NCBI GenBank assembly: GCA_007748055.1
Contig: CP036279.1
Coordinates: forward strand, 7,068,001-7,132,000
Source of the DNA: Kolteria novifilia
GTDB lineage: Bacteria > Planctomycetota > Planctomycetia > Kolteriales > Kolteriaceae
Direction of reading: 5' to 3'
Length of the DNA stretch: 64,000 nt
The notes beneath the pieces are model-generated. The model was not told the DNA's origin. It did no database searches and saw only the letters and a list, made by a program, of their open reading frames with translations. How positions within the stretch are numbered: position 1 is the first letter of the stretch; each line of letters starts with the position of its first letter. The position numbers and the translations under genes are program-made. Positions 26,386-36,064 of the stretch are shown here, in pieces.

Positions 26386-29300
26386 CTAGCCTTCTTCTTC
26401 GTCGTCGGAGAAGAAGCTGTCGATCATGCCCTCTTCCGTCGCCGGCACCAAGGGGAGCGGCAAACCAACCCAGTTGCCGGTCAAGCCCTGGTCGCCCACC
26501 AGGCCGAAGACGAGGTTCACGTCCGTGTCCGAGGCGATCGAGAATGTCGCCGTCGAGCTGCGATGAACGCTCCGCTGATCGAGCCCGCTCTCATCCCCGC
26601 TGTAGTTGCCATTGAGTTGCTGATCCCCAGTGGTACCGAAGACGAACGGATCGGGGTTGAAGAACGCGAAAACATCGGAGTCGCCCGCCGGCAGCGACGC
26701 GATGTCGACGTCCGCCATGTCGAGCGTGCCCTGCGCGCCGAAGCCGATCTGGTCCGCGACGAAGGAGTCGTTGAAGTTCCCCACGGCGGGAGGATCGGTC
26801 GGGTTCGTCGGCGACGACGGGTTTCCGAAGACGATGTTGCGGACGATCCCGAGTGCGACCTCGCCGGTCTGCCCCGGAGCGATCTCCGCCAGGTTGATCG
26901 TCGCGAAGTTCGAGTCGGCGTTGCGGTAGAGACCGAGGTCGTCGTCGCCGTCACCGTCCCAGTCACCCGCGAACGGAACTTCGTCGCCGTTGCCAATGAC
27001 CGGCGTGGTCACGAACGCGAGCGGATCGAACAAGTCGATCGAGATCGGGCTCGTGTTGATGATGAAGAAGCCGGGATCGTTCGGTCCGTTGTCGCGATAG
27101 ACCGCCACGTTGATCATCCCATCGCCGGTGAAGTCGCCAACGAAGCCCTGATCGCCCACGACACCGAAACCGATCGTGAAGAACTCGTTCGCGTCAAAGT
27201 CGAAGACGTTGCTGGTGTTGAAGACGAACTCGGCGGCCGAGGGACGATAGACCCCGATGCCGTCGACCGGCACCGGCGGGGTGATCGCGACAACTTCCAG
27301 ATCGACGGTGGTATCGGTCGTGGTGACTTGGAACGTGACCCCGTCAACGGTGATCTGACCCGACTCGTCGAGATTGCCGAAGTTGCCGGTGAGAATCGCG
27401 GCGGTCAAAATCGTGAAGCTGTCGCCGATTTCCGCCACGTAGCTCGGACCGAGGTCGATGATTAGCTCCGAGCCGGTGATGTCGGCCTCCGCCGAGACGG
27501 AGACGGTGTCGAATTCACCCTCGCCCGTGCCGGCAATGTCCTGTCCGTAGAAGCTCAGCGGGCTCATGGACAAGTCGCCCATGATGGCCAAACTGCCGAT
27601 GGAGAAGTCGAAGATCGGTTCCGGCACCACGGAGGTGGCGAGAATCGCACCGCCCTCGGCGATGCTCACGCCCGCCGCCCCCACATCGTAGGTGCCATCA
27701 CCGGCGATCGCAGCGCCAGTGCCCACCGCGATCCCATCGGGAGCCTCGACGGTGCCACCCTCAAAGACCAGAAGAATCGGAAGTCCATCCTTCGAGGAAA
27801 CCGTGACCGGTTGGTCGGTCGTGACATCCAAGCTGGTGGCGCCCGTGCCAAACGACACCGCGGCATCGAGCACGTCGATCGTGAGGCCCTTGAACTCGCC
27901 CCCCTTGTCGGCAGCGAGGATCAACGGACCCTGCCCACCCAGGGACAACAGTCCCGTCGTCTCGACCGAAACCTTTCCGGCAACCTCGCCAAAGAAGGTG
28001 AGGGAGTTGGTGTCAACGACGTTGACGACTGAATCGACATCGGTCTGGACGACTTCGAGAGCGGTGAGTTGGTTGCCACCATTGTCGAGCAAGACATCCT
28101 CGCCCGCTTCGACCGACGTGAGGCCGAAGACCGTCAACGGGCTATCGGTCGCGTCGACGGACTTCTCGCCAACGAGTGTCAGGTCCTCAATGACCAATTT
28201 GTTGTCGGCGTCGAAGGAGAGGTCGCCCAACGAGCGGAGCGAGACATTGGACGCCTGCGAGGCGAGGAAGACGGTCTCGCCATTGAAGTCGTTCTCGGCA
28301 TTGTCGAGAACGATGTCCCCGGCGCCGGTGGACGAGGAGAGAATGACTCTTGTCGGAAAGAGCGGATCGAACGGGCCGGTCGAACCCGGCTCGATCGTCA
28401 ACTTGCCCATCTGGGAAATGCTTGTTCCGCTGAGGTCGATGAAGGATCCAAAGAACGGGCTGTCGACATCGATTTCCCCAAGCACCAAGTCGCCCTCGTC
28501 GATGATCTGAACGGCTCCAATCGCCAATGTCACCTTGCTGTAAGCATTGACCGGACCGACAAAGTCGCCCTCGGCGAAAATGAGCCCAAGAAGGTTGGCG
28601 CCGGTGGTCAGCGTCGTCTCGCCACCGACGAAGGTCGGCGAGTTCTCTCCAATGCGAATGTCGCTGAGCAGCTGCGCCCCGAGGAGAGTCGCCGTCAGGT
28701 CCCCGCTGATCTTCCCGTCAACGACGATGTCCGACTCGATCACGCCGCCGTTGCTAGCGACCGCGACGTCATCGGCGTTGACGATGACGAACTTGTTGCC
28801 ACGGAAGTCGTTCTCTTCCACGTCGAGGAGCAAGTCCCCGTCCATCCCCAGATCGACCGTGATGGTGCCGCCGAAGTCCATCGTCCCGCCGGCCTGCTGG
28901 GTCACGCTCACCCCGTCGGCGACGATGTTGAGTTCATCATCGTCGAAGATGAACTCGCCGTCGTTGGTGATCTTGTTGCCGTTGGTGAAGTCGATCGAGA
29001 GCGAGGAATCGAAACCGACCGCCGCAGCGCCGAAGTTGAACGAGTTGTTGCCCAAGCCAATGATGTTGACCTTGGTAACGTCCGTGTCGTTGTTGGCGAA
29101 GTTGAGCGTCTGCTGCCCCTTGCCGACGACGATCGGAGGCATGTCCTCGCCGCTCCAAAGCGTCCCCGAAAGCGTCAACTGCGCTCCGTCGGCGGCTTGC
29201 TGAATGCCGGTCGCGGTCAACGAGACGGACTCATCCTGAAAGAGCGTCACGTTGAGCGTCGAGCCGTTGAGGGAAAAGTTCGCCGGCACGATGCGGTCGT

Positions 29301-29433
29301 TGAGTGCCTCGAACTGAGCATCACGCGACTCCGGCGCATCGAGCCGGAGACAAGGAAGAGAAGCATTCGCGAAGAACTTCCGCAACGAGGACAACGGACC
29401 AGCCGCGCGGCTGGCGAGAAGGCTTAACGCCAT
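26386..29433 (-). CDS. Giant secreted planctomycete protein with beta-repeat body and FG-GAP-like C-terminus
   Basis: A 1015-residue acidic, beta-rich protein. An atypical N-terminus (ALSLLASRAAGPLSSLRKFF) leads to FEALNDRIVPANFS, a planctomycete giant-protein motif. Residues ~60-680 are filamentous autotransporter-like beta repeats (SSSTGAGDIVLDNAENDF, VFGLTSVEAGEDVLLDN). Residues ~740-1000 hold modules like GDQGFVGDFTGDGMINVAVYR and AGDWDGDGDDDLGLYRNAD, resembling calcium-binding FG-GAP/VCBS blades. The end is DSFFSDDEEEG. ATG 29433 is chosen because GGAGAAACAAGAC before it matches the paralogue's leader GGAGCATCAAGAC. It is probably an exported surface or matrix protein; the function is unknown. 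Confidence 0.8.
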   Translation of the reverse strand: MALSLLASRAAGPLSSLRKFFANASLPCLRLDAPESRDAQFEALNDRIVPANFSLNGSTLNVTLFQDESVSLTATGIQQAADGAQLTLSGTLWSGEDMPPIVVGKGQQTLNFANNDTDVTKVNIIGLGNNSFNFGAAAVGFDSSLSIDFTNGNKITNDGEFIFDDDELNIVADGVSVTQQAGGTMDFGGTITVDLGMDGDLLLDVEENDFRGNKFVIVNADDVAVASNGGVIESDIVVDGKISGDLTATLLGAQLLSDIRIGENSPTFVGGETTLTTGANLLGLIFAEGDFVGPVNAYSKVTLAIGAVQIIDEGDLVLGEIDVDSPFFGSFIDLSGTSISQMGKLTIEPGSTGPFDPLFPTRVILSSSTGAGDIVLDNAENDFNGETVFLASQASNVSLRSLGDLSFDADNKLVIEDLTLVGEKSVDATDSPLTVFGLTSVEAGEDVLLDNGGNQLTALEVVQTDVDSVVNVVDTNSLTFFGEVAGKVSVETTGLLSLGGQGPLILAADKGGEFKGLTIDVLDAAVSFGTGATSLDVTTDQPVTVSSKDGLPILLVFEGGTVEAPDGIAVGTGAAIAGDGTYDVGAAGVSIAEGGAILATSVVPEPIFDFSIGSLAIMGDLSMSPLSFYGQDIAGTGEGEFDTVSVSAEADITGSELIIDLGPSYVAEIGDSFTILTAAILTGNFGNLDESGQITVDGVTFQVTTTDTTVDLEVVAITPPVPVDGIGVYRPSAAEFVFNTSNVFDFDANEFFTIGFGVVGDQGFVGDFTGDGMINVAVYRDNGPNDPGFFIINTSPISIDLFDPLAFVTTPVIGNGDEVPFAGDWDGDGDDDLGLYRNADSNFATINLAEIAPGQTGEVALGIVRNIVFGNPSSPTNPTDPPAVGNFNDSFVADQIGFGAQGTLDMADVDIASLPAGDSDVFAFFNPDPFVFGTTGDQQLNGNYSGDESGLDQRSVHRSSTATFSIASDTDVNLVFGLVGDQGLTGNWVGLPLPLVPATEEGMIDSFFSDDEEEG

Positions 29434-29979
29434 GTCTTGTTTCTCCATGGGCGCTTACTCAGCGAGTAAGGCCGCAACTACGTTCCCAATCATCGGCGAA
29501 GCAGTCCGTCGCTCCCAATCCGCCAGCATCCACTCCGCGCTTAGGGTAAAGGAGTGACACCATTGGATGCTCAAGGAGTGAGAAGCCCGGAAAGCCTGCG
29601 CCATTCCCGTCTGCGCGGGAACTCAAATGTCGGCACATCCATGCTCGCTACCACATCCGTGGCCGGAGTACCGACACAACCCATTCGTGCCCCACCTAAC
29701 TCCAACGATGAAGAGTCGCTCTCGGCGGGTCAAGTCGATAGTTCCGTTTCCGAGAAAAGAGCGGACCTGGACAGATGGGCGGCATGGGTAATAAGGGATA
29801 TTTCTTTCGCGACGCGGAAGGGCAAAAAGAAGAGCCGACAGGAAAGACTCCCTGCCGGCTCTCGATGTCGTCCGTTCCACTCAACCAGGGCTGAGGCGAA
29901 CGGTCATGTGGTCGTTGGCTGGAGCGTGAAAGGCCCCAGCCATGGATTCGTCGCAATCGCGGGGCGTTGCCCCCGCGAC
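29434..29979. other. Gap between the two giant protein genes
   Basis: These 546 bases hold the promoter of the downstream paralogue and the terminator of the upstream one at 29823-29862. No gene is recognised, and no long sequence identity to the leader of the other paralogue was seen beyond the ribosome site. Confidence 0.55.
29823..29862 (-). terminator. Intrinsic terminator of the second giant protein gene
   Basis: On the minus strand a 12-bp stem AGAGCCGGCAGG/CCTGTCGGCTCT (one G-U pair, 8-base loop) is followed at once by TCTTTTTG. It lies about 118 bases after the stop codon at 29980. Confidence 0.85.
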
Positions 29980-32900
29980 TTAGACCTCTTCGAAGAAGCT
30001 GTCGACCAAGCTCTCGGTGGTCGGAACGACCGGGAGCAGCAGGCCAACAAAGTTGCCGGTCAAGCCTTGATCGCCCACCAGACCGAAGACGATGTTCGGC
30101 TGGCTTCCCGAGGAGATCGAGAAGGTCGCCGACTCGCTGCGGTAGAGACCGCGCTGATCGAGCCCATCAACTTCACCGGTGTAGTTACCGTTGAGCTGAG
30201 TGTCACCGGTGGTGCCGAAGACCAACGGCGAAGGCTGGAAGAAGGCGCTGATCGAGGAGTTGCCCGCGGGCAGCGTCGCGATGTCGACGTCCGCCATGTC
30301 GAGGGTACCCTGAGCACCAAAGCCGATCTGATCGGCCGCGTAGGCGGCGTTGAAGTTGCCCACGGCGGGAGGATCGGTCGGGTTGGTCGGCGACGACGGG
30401 TTGCCGAAGACGATGTTGCGGGTCAGGCCGAGAGCGACTTCGCCGGTCTGGCCCGGGGCGATCTCCGGCAGGTTGATCGTCACGTAGGTGGCGTCGGCGT
30501 TCCGGTAGAGACCGAGATCGTCGTCACCATCGCCGTCCCAATCGCCCGCGAACGGAACCTCGTCACCGTTGCCGATGAACGGCGTGGTGATGAAGGCAGA
30601 CGAATCGAAGGCGTTGATCGGGCTGGTGTTGATGATGAAGAAGCCAGGCTCGGTGTCGCTGACGTCGCGGTAGACCGCCACGTTGACGATGCCGTCACCG
30701 GTGAAGTCACCGATGAAGCCCTGATCACCAACGATACCGAAACCGATCGTGAAGAACGCGTTCGGATCGAAGTTGAAGACGTCACTGGTGTTGAAGACGA
30801 ACTCGGCGGCCGAAGGACGATAGAGGCCGATGCCGTCCGCCTGAACCGTCGGACCAACGGCGACGACTTCGAGGGTGACGTCCGTCGCGGTGGTGGTCAC
30901 CATGTAGGTGACACCATCGACGGTGAGCTGGTCCATGTCGTCGAGGTTGCCGAAGGTGCCGGTGACAACGTCGGCGGTCAGGATGACGAAGCTATCGCCA
31001 ACCGTGGCGGTGTAGCCCTCGGTCGCGATCGCAAGCGTGGCGTCGGTGATGTCGGCAGTCCCATCAACGGCGATGGTGTCGAACTCGCCGGGATCGGTGC
31101 CGGTGATCTCCTGGCCGAAGATACCGCCCGCCGAGAAGTTCAAGTCACCGGTGATGTCGAGGCTGCCGGGGGTGATCAGGCCGAAAGGTGACACGTTGGC
31201 CGCCGCGACGAGACCCATCGGTTGGACGTCGACGCCAGCGGCACCGACCTCGAACTTGCCGTCGCCGGCGAGGACCGAACCGGCACCCACCTTGACGCCG
31301 TCCAGGATCTCGACTTCGCCGGTGTCACCGACGAAGAGAATACCCTGCGAGTTCGGCGAGTTGATCGAGATCGGAGAGTTGACGGTCGCATCGAACGTCG
31401 ACATGCCCGTTCCGAGATCGACCGCGAAGTCTTCGACGGAGATCGTCCCAGAGGTGAAGACCGAGTCCTTGCCGCCGGTCAAGGTCAGCGGAGCGATCTT
31501 GCCAAGGGTGAGGATGTTCGTCGAAATAACCTCGAGCTCACCGGCGATGGAACCCCAGAAAGTCACGGTGTTCTTGTCGAAGACCTTGACTTCAGCTTCG
31601 TCGGCATCGTCGCCCGACTGAATGACCTTGACGTTGTTGAGATCGTTGTCAGCATTGTCGATCAGGACATCTTCACCGGCGGTGACGGAAGTCAGTCCGA
31701 GCACCGTCAGCTTCGAGTCGTTCGCATCAACGTCCATCTCGGCGGTGAGCGACAGATCGGTGATGATCAGGTTGGCATCGCTATCGAAGAGCAAAGATTC
31801 CATGGTCGCCAAGGAGACGCTGTTGGCCTGGGAATCAAGAAGCACGGGGCCGAACTTATTGCTTGCGTTCGCGAGGACGATGTCGCCTGCGCCCGTCGAG
31901 GAACTCACCGCAGTCTTTCCCATCCCTTCGCCGACGTTGATCGAACCTCCAGGCGTCTGGGAAATGCTGGTGGCGTTGAGAACGAGAAGCGGCTCCACCA
32001 ACTCGGCTTCGATGTCGATCTCGTCGATCAAGAGGCTCGTATTGCCCGTCGTCGTGATCAATACGTCACCGGCCAATGTCGTTCCGCCATGGAAAACGCT
32101 GACCGCACCGGTAAACGCACCTTCGGCCTCGATCGAGCCAAAGACGGTCATGGCCTTGCTGGACAAGAGAGTGGTGCCACCAACACTGATGCCGGTGGAC
32201 CGACCAACGAGTAGCTCATCCGCGACGGCGTCGCCTTCGATGAACACCTCAAGATCGCCGACGACTTTTCCATCAATGGAAACGGCAGCGTCGAGGGTAT
32301 CTTCCTTGGAGACGATGGTGACGTCGTTCGCTTGAGTAATGGCGATCGGACTATTGGCGAATTCGTTCTCTTCCGAATCCAACAGCAAATCACCGGTGGC
32401 TCCAAGATCGAACGTCGCGGCATCCGCCAACGTCAGGACACCATCAGGACCTTGAGTCACGTCGACACCCGTCGCGGTAATCTTCAGCGTATCGCCGGCA
32501 CCGCCGAACGCGAAATCACCGGTGTTGACGATCGAGTTGCCGTTGGTCAGCGTGATGCTGAGCGCTTCGTTGAAGACAGTGTCGGTTTCGTCAATGTTAA
32601 CCGTGTTGTTACCCAGGCCGTTAATCTTCACGGTCGTAAAGACGGCGCCGTCCTGGTTGTCAAAGCCCAGATCGACTTGTCCCTGACCGACGGCGACTCC
32701 GGGGTCGTCCGTACCAGACCAAAGCGTCCCGTCCAGCGTCAGAACACCACCGTCGGCGGAGTCTCCAACCCCAATCGTAGAAAGCGTGACCGACTCATTC
32801 GCTTCCAAAGTGACGTTGAGGATCGCGCCGTTGACCGAGAAGTTGGCGGGCACGATCCGATCGTTGAGGGCCTCGACTTCGGCCATGGCGCGGCCGAAGG

Positions 32901-33000
32901 AGTTACTGGCAACTTCGCTCTTACGCGTGACGTCGCCGAAGAATTTCTTGAGTGAGGACAAAGGTCCAGCCGCCCGACTGGCAAGCAAGCTCAAAGGCAT
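29980..33000 (-). CDS. Giant secreted planctomycete protein, paralogue of 26386-29433
   Basis: A 1006-residue paralogue with the same plan: PLSLLASRAAGPLSSLKKFF, then VEALNDRIVPANFS, a long beta-repeat body (SSSTGAGDIVLANASNKF, VLGLTSVTAGEDVLIDN), the FG-GAP-like modules (GDQGFIGDFTGDGIVNVAVYR, AGDWDGDGDDDLGLYRNAD) and a terminal DSFFEEV. The C-terminal third is nearly collinear and much more conserved between the two than the body, where insertions and substitutions abound. ATG 33000 follows GGAGCATCAAGAC. Each gene seems to have its own promoter and terminator. Like its partner it has almost no cysteine and no classical signal peptide. Confidence 0.8.
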   Translation of the reverse strand: MPLSLLASRAAGPLSSLKKFFGDVTRKSEVASNSFGRAMAEVEALNDRIVPANFSVNGAILNVTLEANESVTLSTIGVGDSADGGVLTLDGTLWSGTDDPGVAVGQGQVDLGFDNQDGAVFTTVKINGLGNNTVNIDETDTVFNEALSITLTNGNSIVNTGDFAFGGAGDTLKITATGVDVTQGPDGVLTLADAATFDLGATGDLLLDSEENEFANSPIAITQANDVTIVSKEDTLDAAVSIDGKVVGDLEVFIEGDAVADELLVGRSTGISVGGTTLLSSKAMTVFGSIEAEGAFTGAVSVFHGGTTLAGDVLITTTGNTSLLIDEIDIEAELVEPLLVLNATSISQTPGGSINVGEGMGKTAVSSSTGAGDIVLANASNKFGPVLLDSQANSVSLATMESLLFDSDANLIITDLSLTAEMDVDANDSKLTVLGLTSVTAGEDVLIDNADNDLNNVKVIQSGDDADEAEVKVFDKNTVTFWGSIAGELEVISTNILTLGKIAPLTLTGGKDSVFTSGTISVEDFAVDLGTGMSTFDATVNSPISINSPNSQGILFVGDTGEVEILDGVKVGAGSVLAGDGKFEVGAAGVDVQPMGLVAAANVSPFGLITPGSLDITGDLNFSAGGIFGQEITGTDPGEFDTIAVDGTADITDATLAIATEGYTATVGDSFVILTADVVTGTFGNLDDMDQLTVDGVTYMVTTTATDVTLEVVAVGPTVQADGIGLYRPSAAEFVFNTSDVFNFDPNAFFTIGFGIVGDQGFIGDFTGDGIVNVAVYRDVSDTEPGFFIINTSPINAFDSSAFITTPFIGNGDEVPFAGDWDGDGDDDLGLYRNADATYVTINLPEIAPGQTGEVALGLTRNIVFGNPSSPTNPTDPPAVGNFNAAYAADQIGFGAQGTLDMADVDIATLPAGNSSISAFFQPSPLVFGTTGDTQLNGNYTGEVDGLDQRGLYRSESATFSISSGSQPNIVFGLVGDQGLTGNFVGLLLPVVPTTESLVDSFFEEV

Positions 33001-33453
33001 GTCTTGATGCTCCGTAAGGGTACATTCACCGACTGTGAAACTCGAAAACGAATGCTGAAACTGTTCGGCGGAAGAAGTCCCACCGATGCCGCGAAGTTGA
33101 ATGACTGCTTAGAGTCGTCTGCGAAAATCATTTGCCGCGAAGCAACTCCCCAACTTCCTCCAGGGTCCTTCACCGGAGAAAGCCATCCCGACCCGTAGCG
33201 ACGACCAGGCCGCACCACCTGGTTTCCACCGCTACCGAGGGAGAAAAGATGTCCGGCCGGATGGTTCCCCGCCCAACATCTACTTCTGGCACCAGCTTAA
33301 GTAGGTCGGCTGGGTAGTCAAGCGGGGAGTGAACAATTTGCGGATAAAAACAAAAAGAAGGGCGATACCAACTTACGCCGGCATCGCCCCATCGCGTCAT
33401 TGTTTCAGCCAAGCACGATCCGCACTGGCTTTCGACTGCCACTCTAGTGACAG
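33001..33453. other. Gap upstream of the second giant protein gene
   Basis: This 453-base gap contains the methyltransferase terminator at 33344-33389 and presumably the promoter of the giant gene. No open frame in it looks like a gene. Confidence 0.55.
33344..33389 (-). terminator. Intrinsic terminator of the methyltransferase gene
   Basis: On the minus strand a 10-bp stem GGGCGATGCC/GGTATCGCCC (one G-U pair, 10-base loop) runs into TTCTTTTTGTTTTT, 64 bases after the stop at 33454. This is the clearest Rho-independent terminator in the window. Confidence 0.9.
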
Positions 33454-35025
33454 CTATTTCACGTCGCCTCCGTCAGCGAGGAAGCCGGCCCGAGCCAACT
33501 TGCGAAGGACTTCGTCGACCGCGTTGGGAATGATCTCGGCGACCTTCGGATCGTCCGGACGCAACGGAACCCCCTCCTGGGCGAGGCTCAGTTTCCGGCC
33601 TTTGACCGCGTCGACCATGATCTTCGACAGGGCCTCTTTGTCCTTGCTGCCGTCGAGTTCCTTCAGCAACAGGACGAAGAAATCGTTGAGGCTGTGCGTT
33701 TCGTGAAGGGCGTTGACGATCCGCTTGCTGCGGGCCGCCTGGAAGCGAACCATCGGCGGAGCGACGGGGCGCTCGGCGACTTCCGTCGTGAAGGTGGGCG
33801 GAATCGTCCGGGCCACCAACGCGTCGGAGGTGTAGAGCTTCAAAAGGCTCGCGAGAACCTGCTCGGCGACCTTGGTATTGGGCGTGACGCCAACCGCCGA
33901 GAGAGCGTCCCCGGTCGGCTCGTAGTTGGGCCAGCGTTCGCCGAGATGACGCAGCAGGCGAATCAGGGTCGCGTCGCCGCAAGTCAGCTTGCGTCCGCCC
34001 GGCAGGTTGAAGTCGACCTTGGTCTCGAGGGCCGCGTCGCTGGCGTCGGTCGCGGGCTGGCCACCGAAGGCGATGCAGAACTCGTTGAGCAAACCCGCAT
34101 TCAAGTGGCGATGAACCTTCTGCGACTCGTGGCAGAGAAGCGTCTGACGGAACGTTCGGTTGCGAACAAAGTCCATGTACTGCTCGATGCGGATCTCGTC
34201 GTTGGAAACGCGCCGCAGCGTCAGCTCGACCTTCTCGGGCATGTTGTTGACGAGCATGCTCGAGACCGAGGCCTCCGAGAGGTACTTGAGCTTCTCGCCC
34301 TGGGCCCGTTCGATGAACTGGTAGAAGTAGATCGGGTCGTTGACTTCCTCCAGGTGCTCGTGGAACTGGTAGGAGTCGGCGGTCCGCTTGAGGAGTTTCA
34401 GCTCGTTCTGCAGCATCATGCCGTAGGCGTTGCCCTCGGCGGAGACGGTCTGGGAGAGGAAGTCGATCAAGCCGCGAGCCTCGCGAACCTTCTGGAGCGG
34501 TTCGGCGAACTCTTGGGCGTGGTAACGCATCATGTCGCGGATCATGCCCCGCATATGCCAGCCGGGGTAGGTATTGTAGCTGATGTAGGCGACGCCATCG
34601 GGCCGAAGATTGTCGTGACAAATCTTCATGATGTGGTCTTGGACCTCGCGGGGGACCCACGAGTAGACGCCATGGCAGAGGATGTAGTCGAAGGTGCCGA
34701 AGCTTTCGTCGACGTCGGTGATGCTGCCGTGGTGGAACTTGAGTCGCTCGCCGAGACCGAGTTCCTTGGTCGCGGCCTCGGCATCGTCGATGTGGGTCTT
34801 GGAGAGGTCGATGCCGACGTACTCGCTCTCGGGGAAGCGGCACGCCATCGGGATGAGGTTCCAACCCGAGCCGCAGCCCAGTTCGAGGACGCGGCACTTG
34901 TCGGCGGGGGCCGGTTTCAGTCCGAAGAACTGAGCCACGACGCCGATCGAGGAGGGCTGTGTCGCGGGATAGGATCCAATCTCGTAGGGGATCTCGTCGT
35001 AGGTGCTCTTCTTCTCTTCGCTCAT
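33454..35025 (-). CDS. PKMT-like class I methyltransferase with regulatory domain
   Basis: A 523-residue SAM-dependent methyltransferase. Motif I is LELGCGSGWN (47-56); the core continues with FDYILCHGVYSWVP and YISYNTYPGW. A methyltransferase regulatory domain follows (~220-330, including EQYMDFVRNRTFRQ and TLLCH), then a C-terminal winged-helix-like part (~370-523). This architecture and these strings are those of the rickettsial protein lysine methyltransferases PKMT1/2 that modify outer-membrane protein OmpB; that comparison is from memory of the family. ATG 35025 follows GGGAGAG. The gene lies directly upstream of two giant surface-type proteins on the same strand, but a terminator separates the transcripts. 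Confidence 0.85.
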   Translation of the reverse strand: MSEEKKSTYDEIPYEIGSYPATQPSSIGVVAQFFGLKPAPADKCRVLELGCGSGWNLIPMACRFPESEYVGIDLSKTHIDDAEAATKELGLGERLKFHHGSITDVDESFGTFDYILCHGVYSWVPREVQDHIMKICHDNLRPDGVAYISYNTYPGWHMRGMIRDMMRYHAQEFAEPLQKVREARGLIDFLSQTVSAEGNAYGMMLQNELKLLKRTADSYQFHEHLEEVNDPIYFYQFIERAQGEKLKYLSEASVSSMLVNNMPEKVELTLRRVSNDEIRIEQYMDFVRNRTFRQTLLCHESQKVHRHLNAGLLNEFCIAFGGQPATDASDAALETKVDFNLPGGRKLTCGDATLIRLLRHLGERWPNYEPTGDALSAVGVTPNTKVAEQVLASLLKLYTSDALVARTIPPTFTTEVAERPVAPPMVRFQAARSKRIVNALHETHSLNDFFVLLLKELDGSKDKEALSKIMVDAVKGRKLSLAQEGVPLRPDDPKVAEIIPNAVDEVLRKLARAGFLADGGDVK

Positions 35026-35410
35026 CGCGCTCTCCCAGACCCGACCAACTTCGCGTTGGCGTTGTGATGTTGTTTGCCGTGCGACGGACCACCCCACCCC
35101 GGAAAGTCGACTCGTCGCCGAGCCGCTCTCGGGCCACCTCCGCCAAGTTCGATCTCGGAACGAACAGGGCCATGTCGCGAGTTGGGTTCCAGCGAGTTTC
35201 CACGTGGGATCGAGGAGGTCGCGACACCGAACGAGATTTGTCCGTTGTTTGAACAATCTATCAGACAGCTAAGTTCGGACAAGCGAGCGAAGGGCGATGG
35301 GTGGGTGCCGGAAGCTGCGTGGGGCGCTGGGCAGCCTCGCGTGGTGTCCATCGGAAAGAGAGAATTCGGGCAGGAGAAGGGCTAGGCTGACGGGACCTTG
35401 GAGCCCATGT

Positions 35411-35447
35411 GAAGCCCCCTTCTCCCCCTTAGACAAGGGGGAGCGAA
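35411..35447. repeat. Dispersed hairpin D, copy 1
   Basis: GAAGCCCCCTTCTCCCCCTT then AGAC then AAGGGGGAGCGAA: a 9-bp stem with a 4-base loop. A near copy lies at 35582-35619 in the same orientation, and a looser relative at 11413-11430. Confidence 0.75.
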
Positions 35448-35458
35448 TTTGTTTGGTG

Positions 35459-35485
35459 GGTGGCCTAGATTGCTCGTCAATCTGG
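35459..35485. repeat. Dispersed palindrome A, copy 2
   Basis: A 27-base match to 1383-1409 with a single difference. It directly follows hairpin D copy 1, so A and D units can be compounded. Confidence 0.8.
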
Positions 35486-35581
35486 GTTCGCGCAGCGAAC
35501 AGGAAACCTCAAGCAAGGGGTGAGATCGACCGTCAGATGGCCGCATCGTCGAAGGCCTCTTGTGGCCGCGGCGAAGAGGGA

Positions 35582-35619
35582 AAGCCCCCCCTTCTCCCCC
35601 TTGGACAAGGGGGAGCGAA
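35582..35619. repeat. Dispersed hairpin D, copy 2
   Basis: CTCCCCCTT-GGAC-AAGGGGGAG stem-loop with the same flanks as copy 1 (AAGCCCCC before, CGAA after). Confidence 0.75.
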
Positions 35620-35758
35620 GTTGGACACGGGCGAACGTCATGACGTTCTCTTGGCGACCGAGAGTCGCGTTGGACGAGCGAGCGCTCGCGGCGCGCCGGC
35701 CGGAAAGCCGTCCCTGGCTCCAGATGGCCGGTCGCGCCGCGAATCTCGCGCGATCGAC

Positions 35759-36064
35759 TCACCAGCCGCGGCGACGCGGACCGCAGGGGCGGCGGTGGTG
35801 ATGATGGTGATACCCGCGATCGTACTTGCGGACGTAGCGATAGGGAGTCCCAGGGTAGTAGCGGCGTGGAGCGACACGATAGCCGCCTCCGTAGACCGGC
35901 CCCCCGTAGTAAGTCGGTGCCGACTGGTACGCGACCCCTCCGCCCGGCCATCCGACATAGACACCGACTTGCGCCTGCGCTTGCCTGGGGAACGCCGACC
36001 ACGCCCCAACCATGACGACCGCCGCCAGGGCTCCGACCCACCAACCTCGCCGGTTCTTGATCAT
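35759..36064 (-). CDS. Small secreted Gly/Tyr/His/Arg-rich protein
   Basis: A 101-residue exported protein. A signal peptide (MIKNRRGWWVGALAAVVMVG... ending AQAQ) is followed by a glycine-tyrosine-rich low-complexity region (YYGGPVYGGGYRVAPRRYY), a run of five histidines and an arginine-rich end. ATG 36064 is set by a very good ribosome site (AGGAGGTG). Similar small secreted YGG/HHH proteins are common in planctomycetes without known function; the histidines suggest metal binding, which is only a guess. Confidence 0.7.
   Translation of the reverse strand: MIKNRRGWWVGALAAVVMVGAWSAFPRQAQAQVGVYVGWPGGGVAYQSAPTYYGGPVYGGGYRVAPRRYYPGTPYRYVRKYDRGYHHHHHRRPCGPRRRGW

Larger units (their letters stand above)
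35026..35758. other. Repeat-containing intergenic region
   Basis: These 733 bases have no credible gene. They contain two D hairpins (35411 and 35582) and palindrome A copy 2 (35459). The open frames are GC-driven or run through repeats. Confidence 0.65.

Noticed and set aside
29554-31191. A 545-residue open frame opposite the second giant protein gene
   Set aside because: Antisense shadow of the repetitive FG-GAP-like region; a similar shadow occurs opposite the paralogue, as expected from shared sequence.
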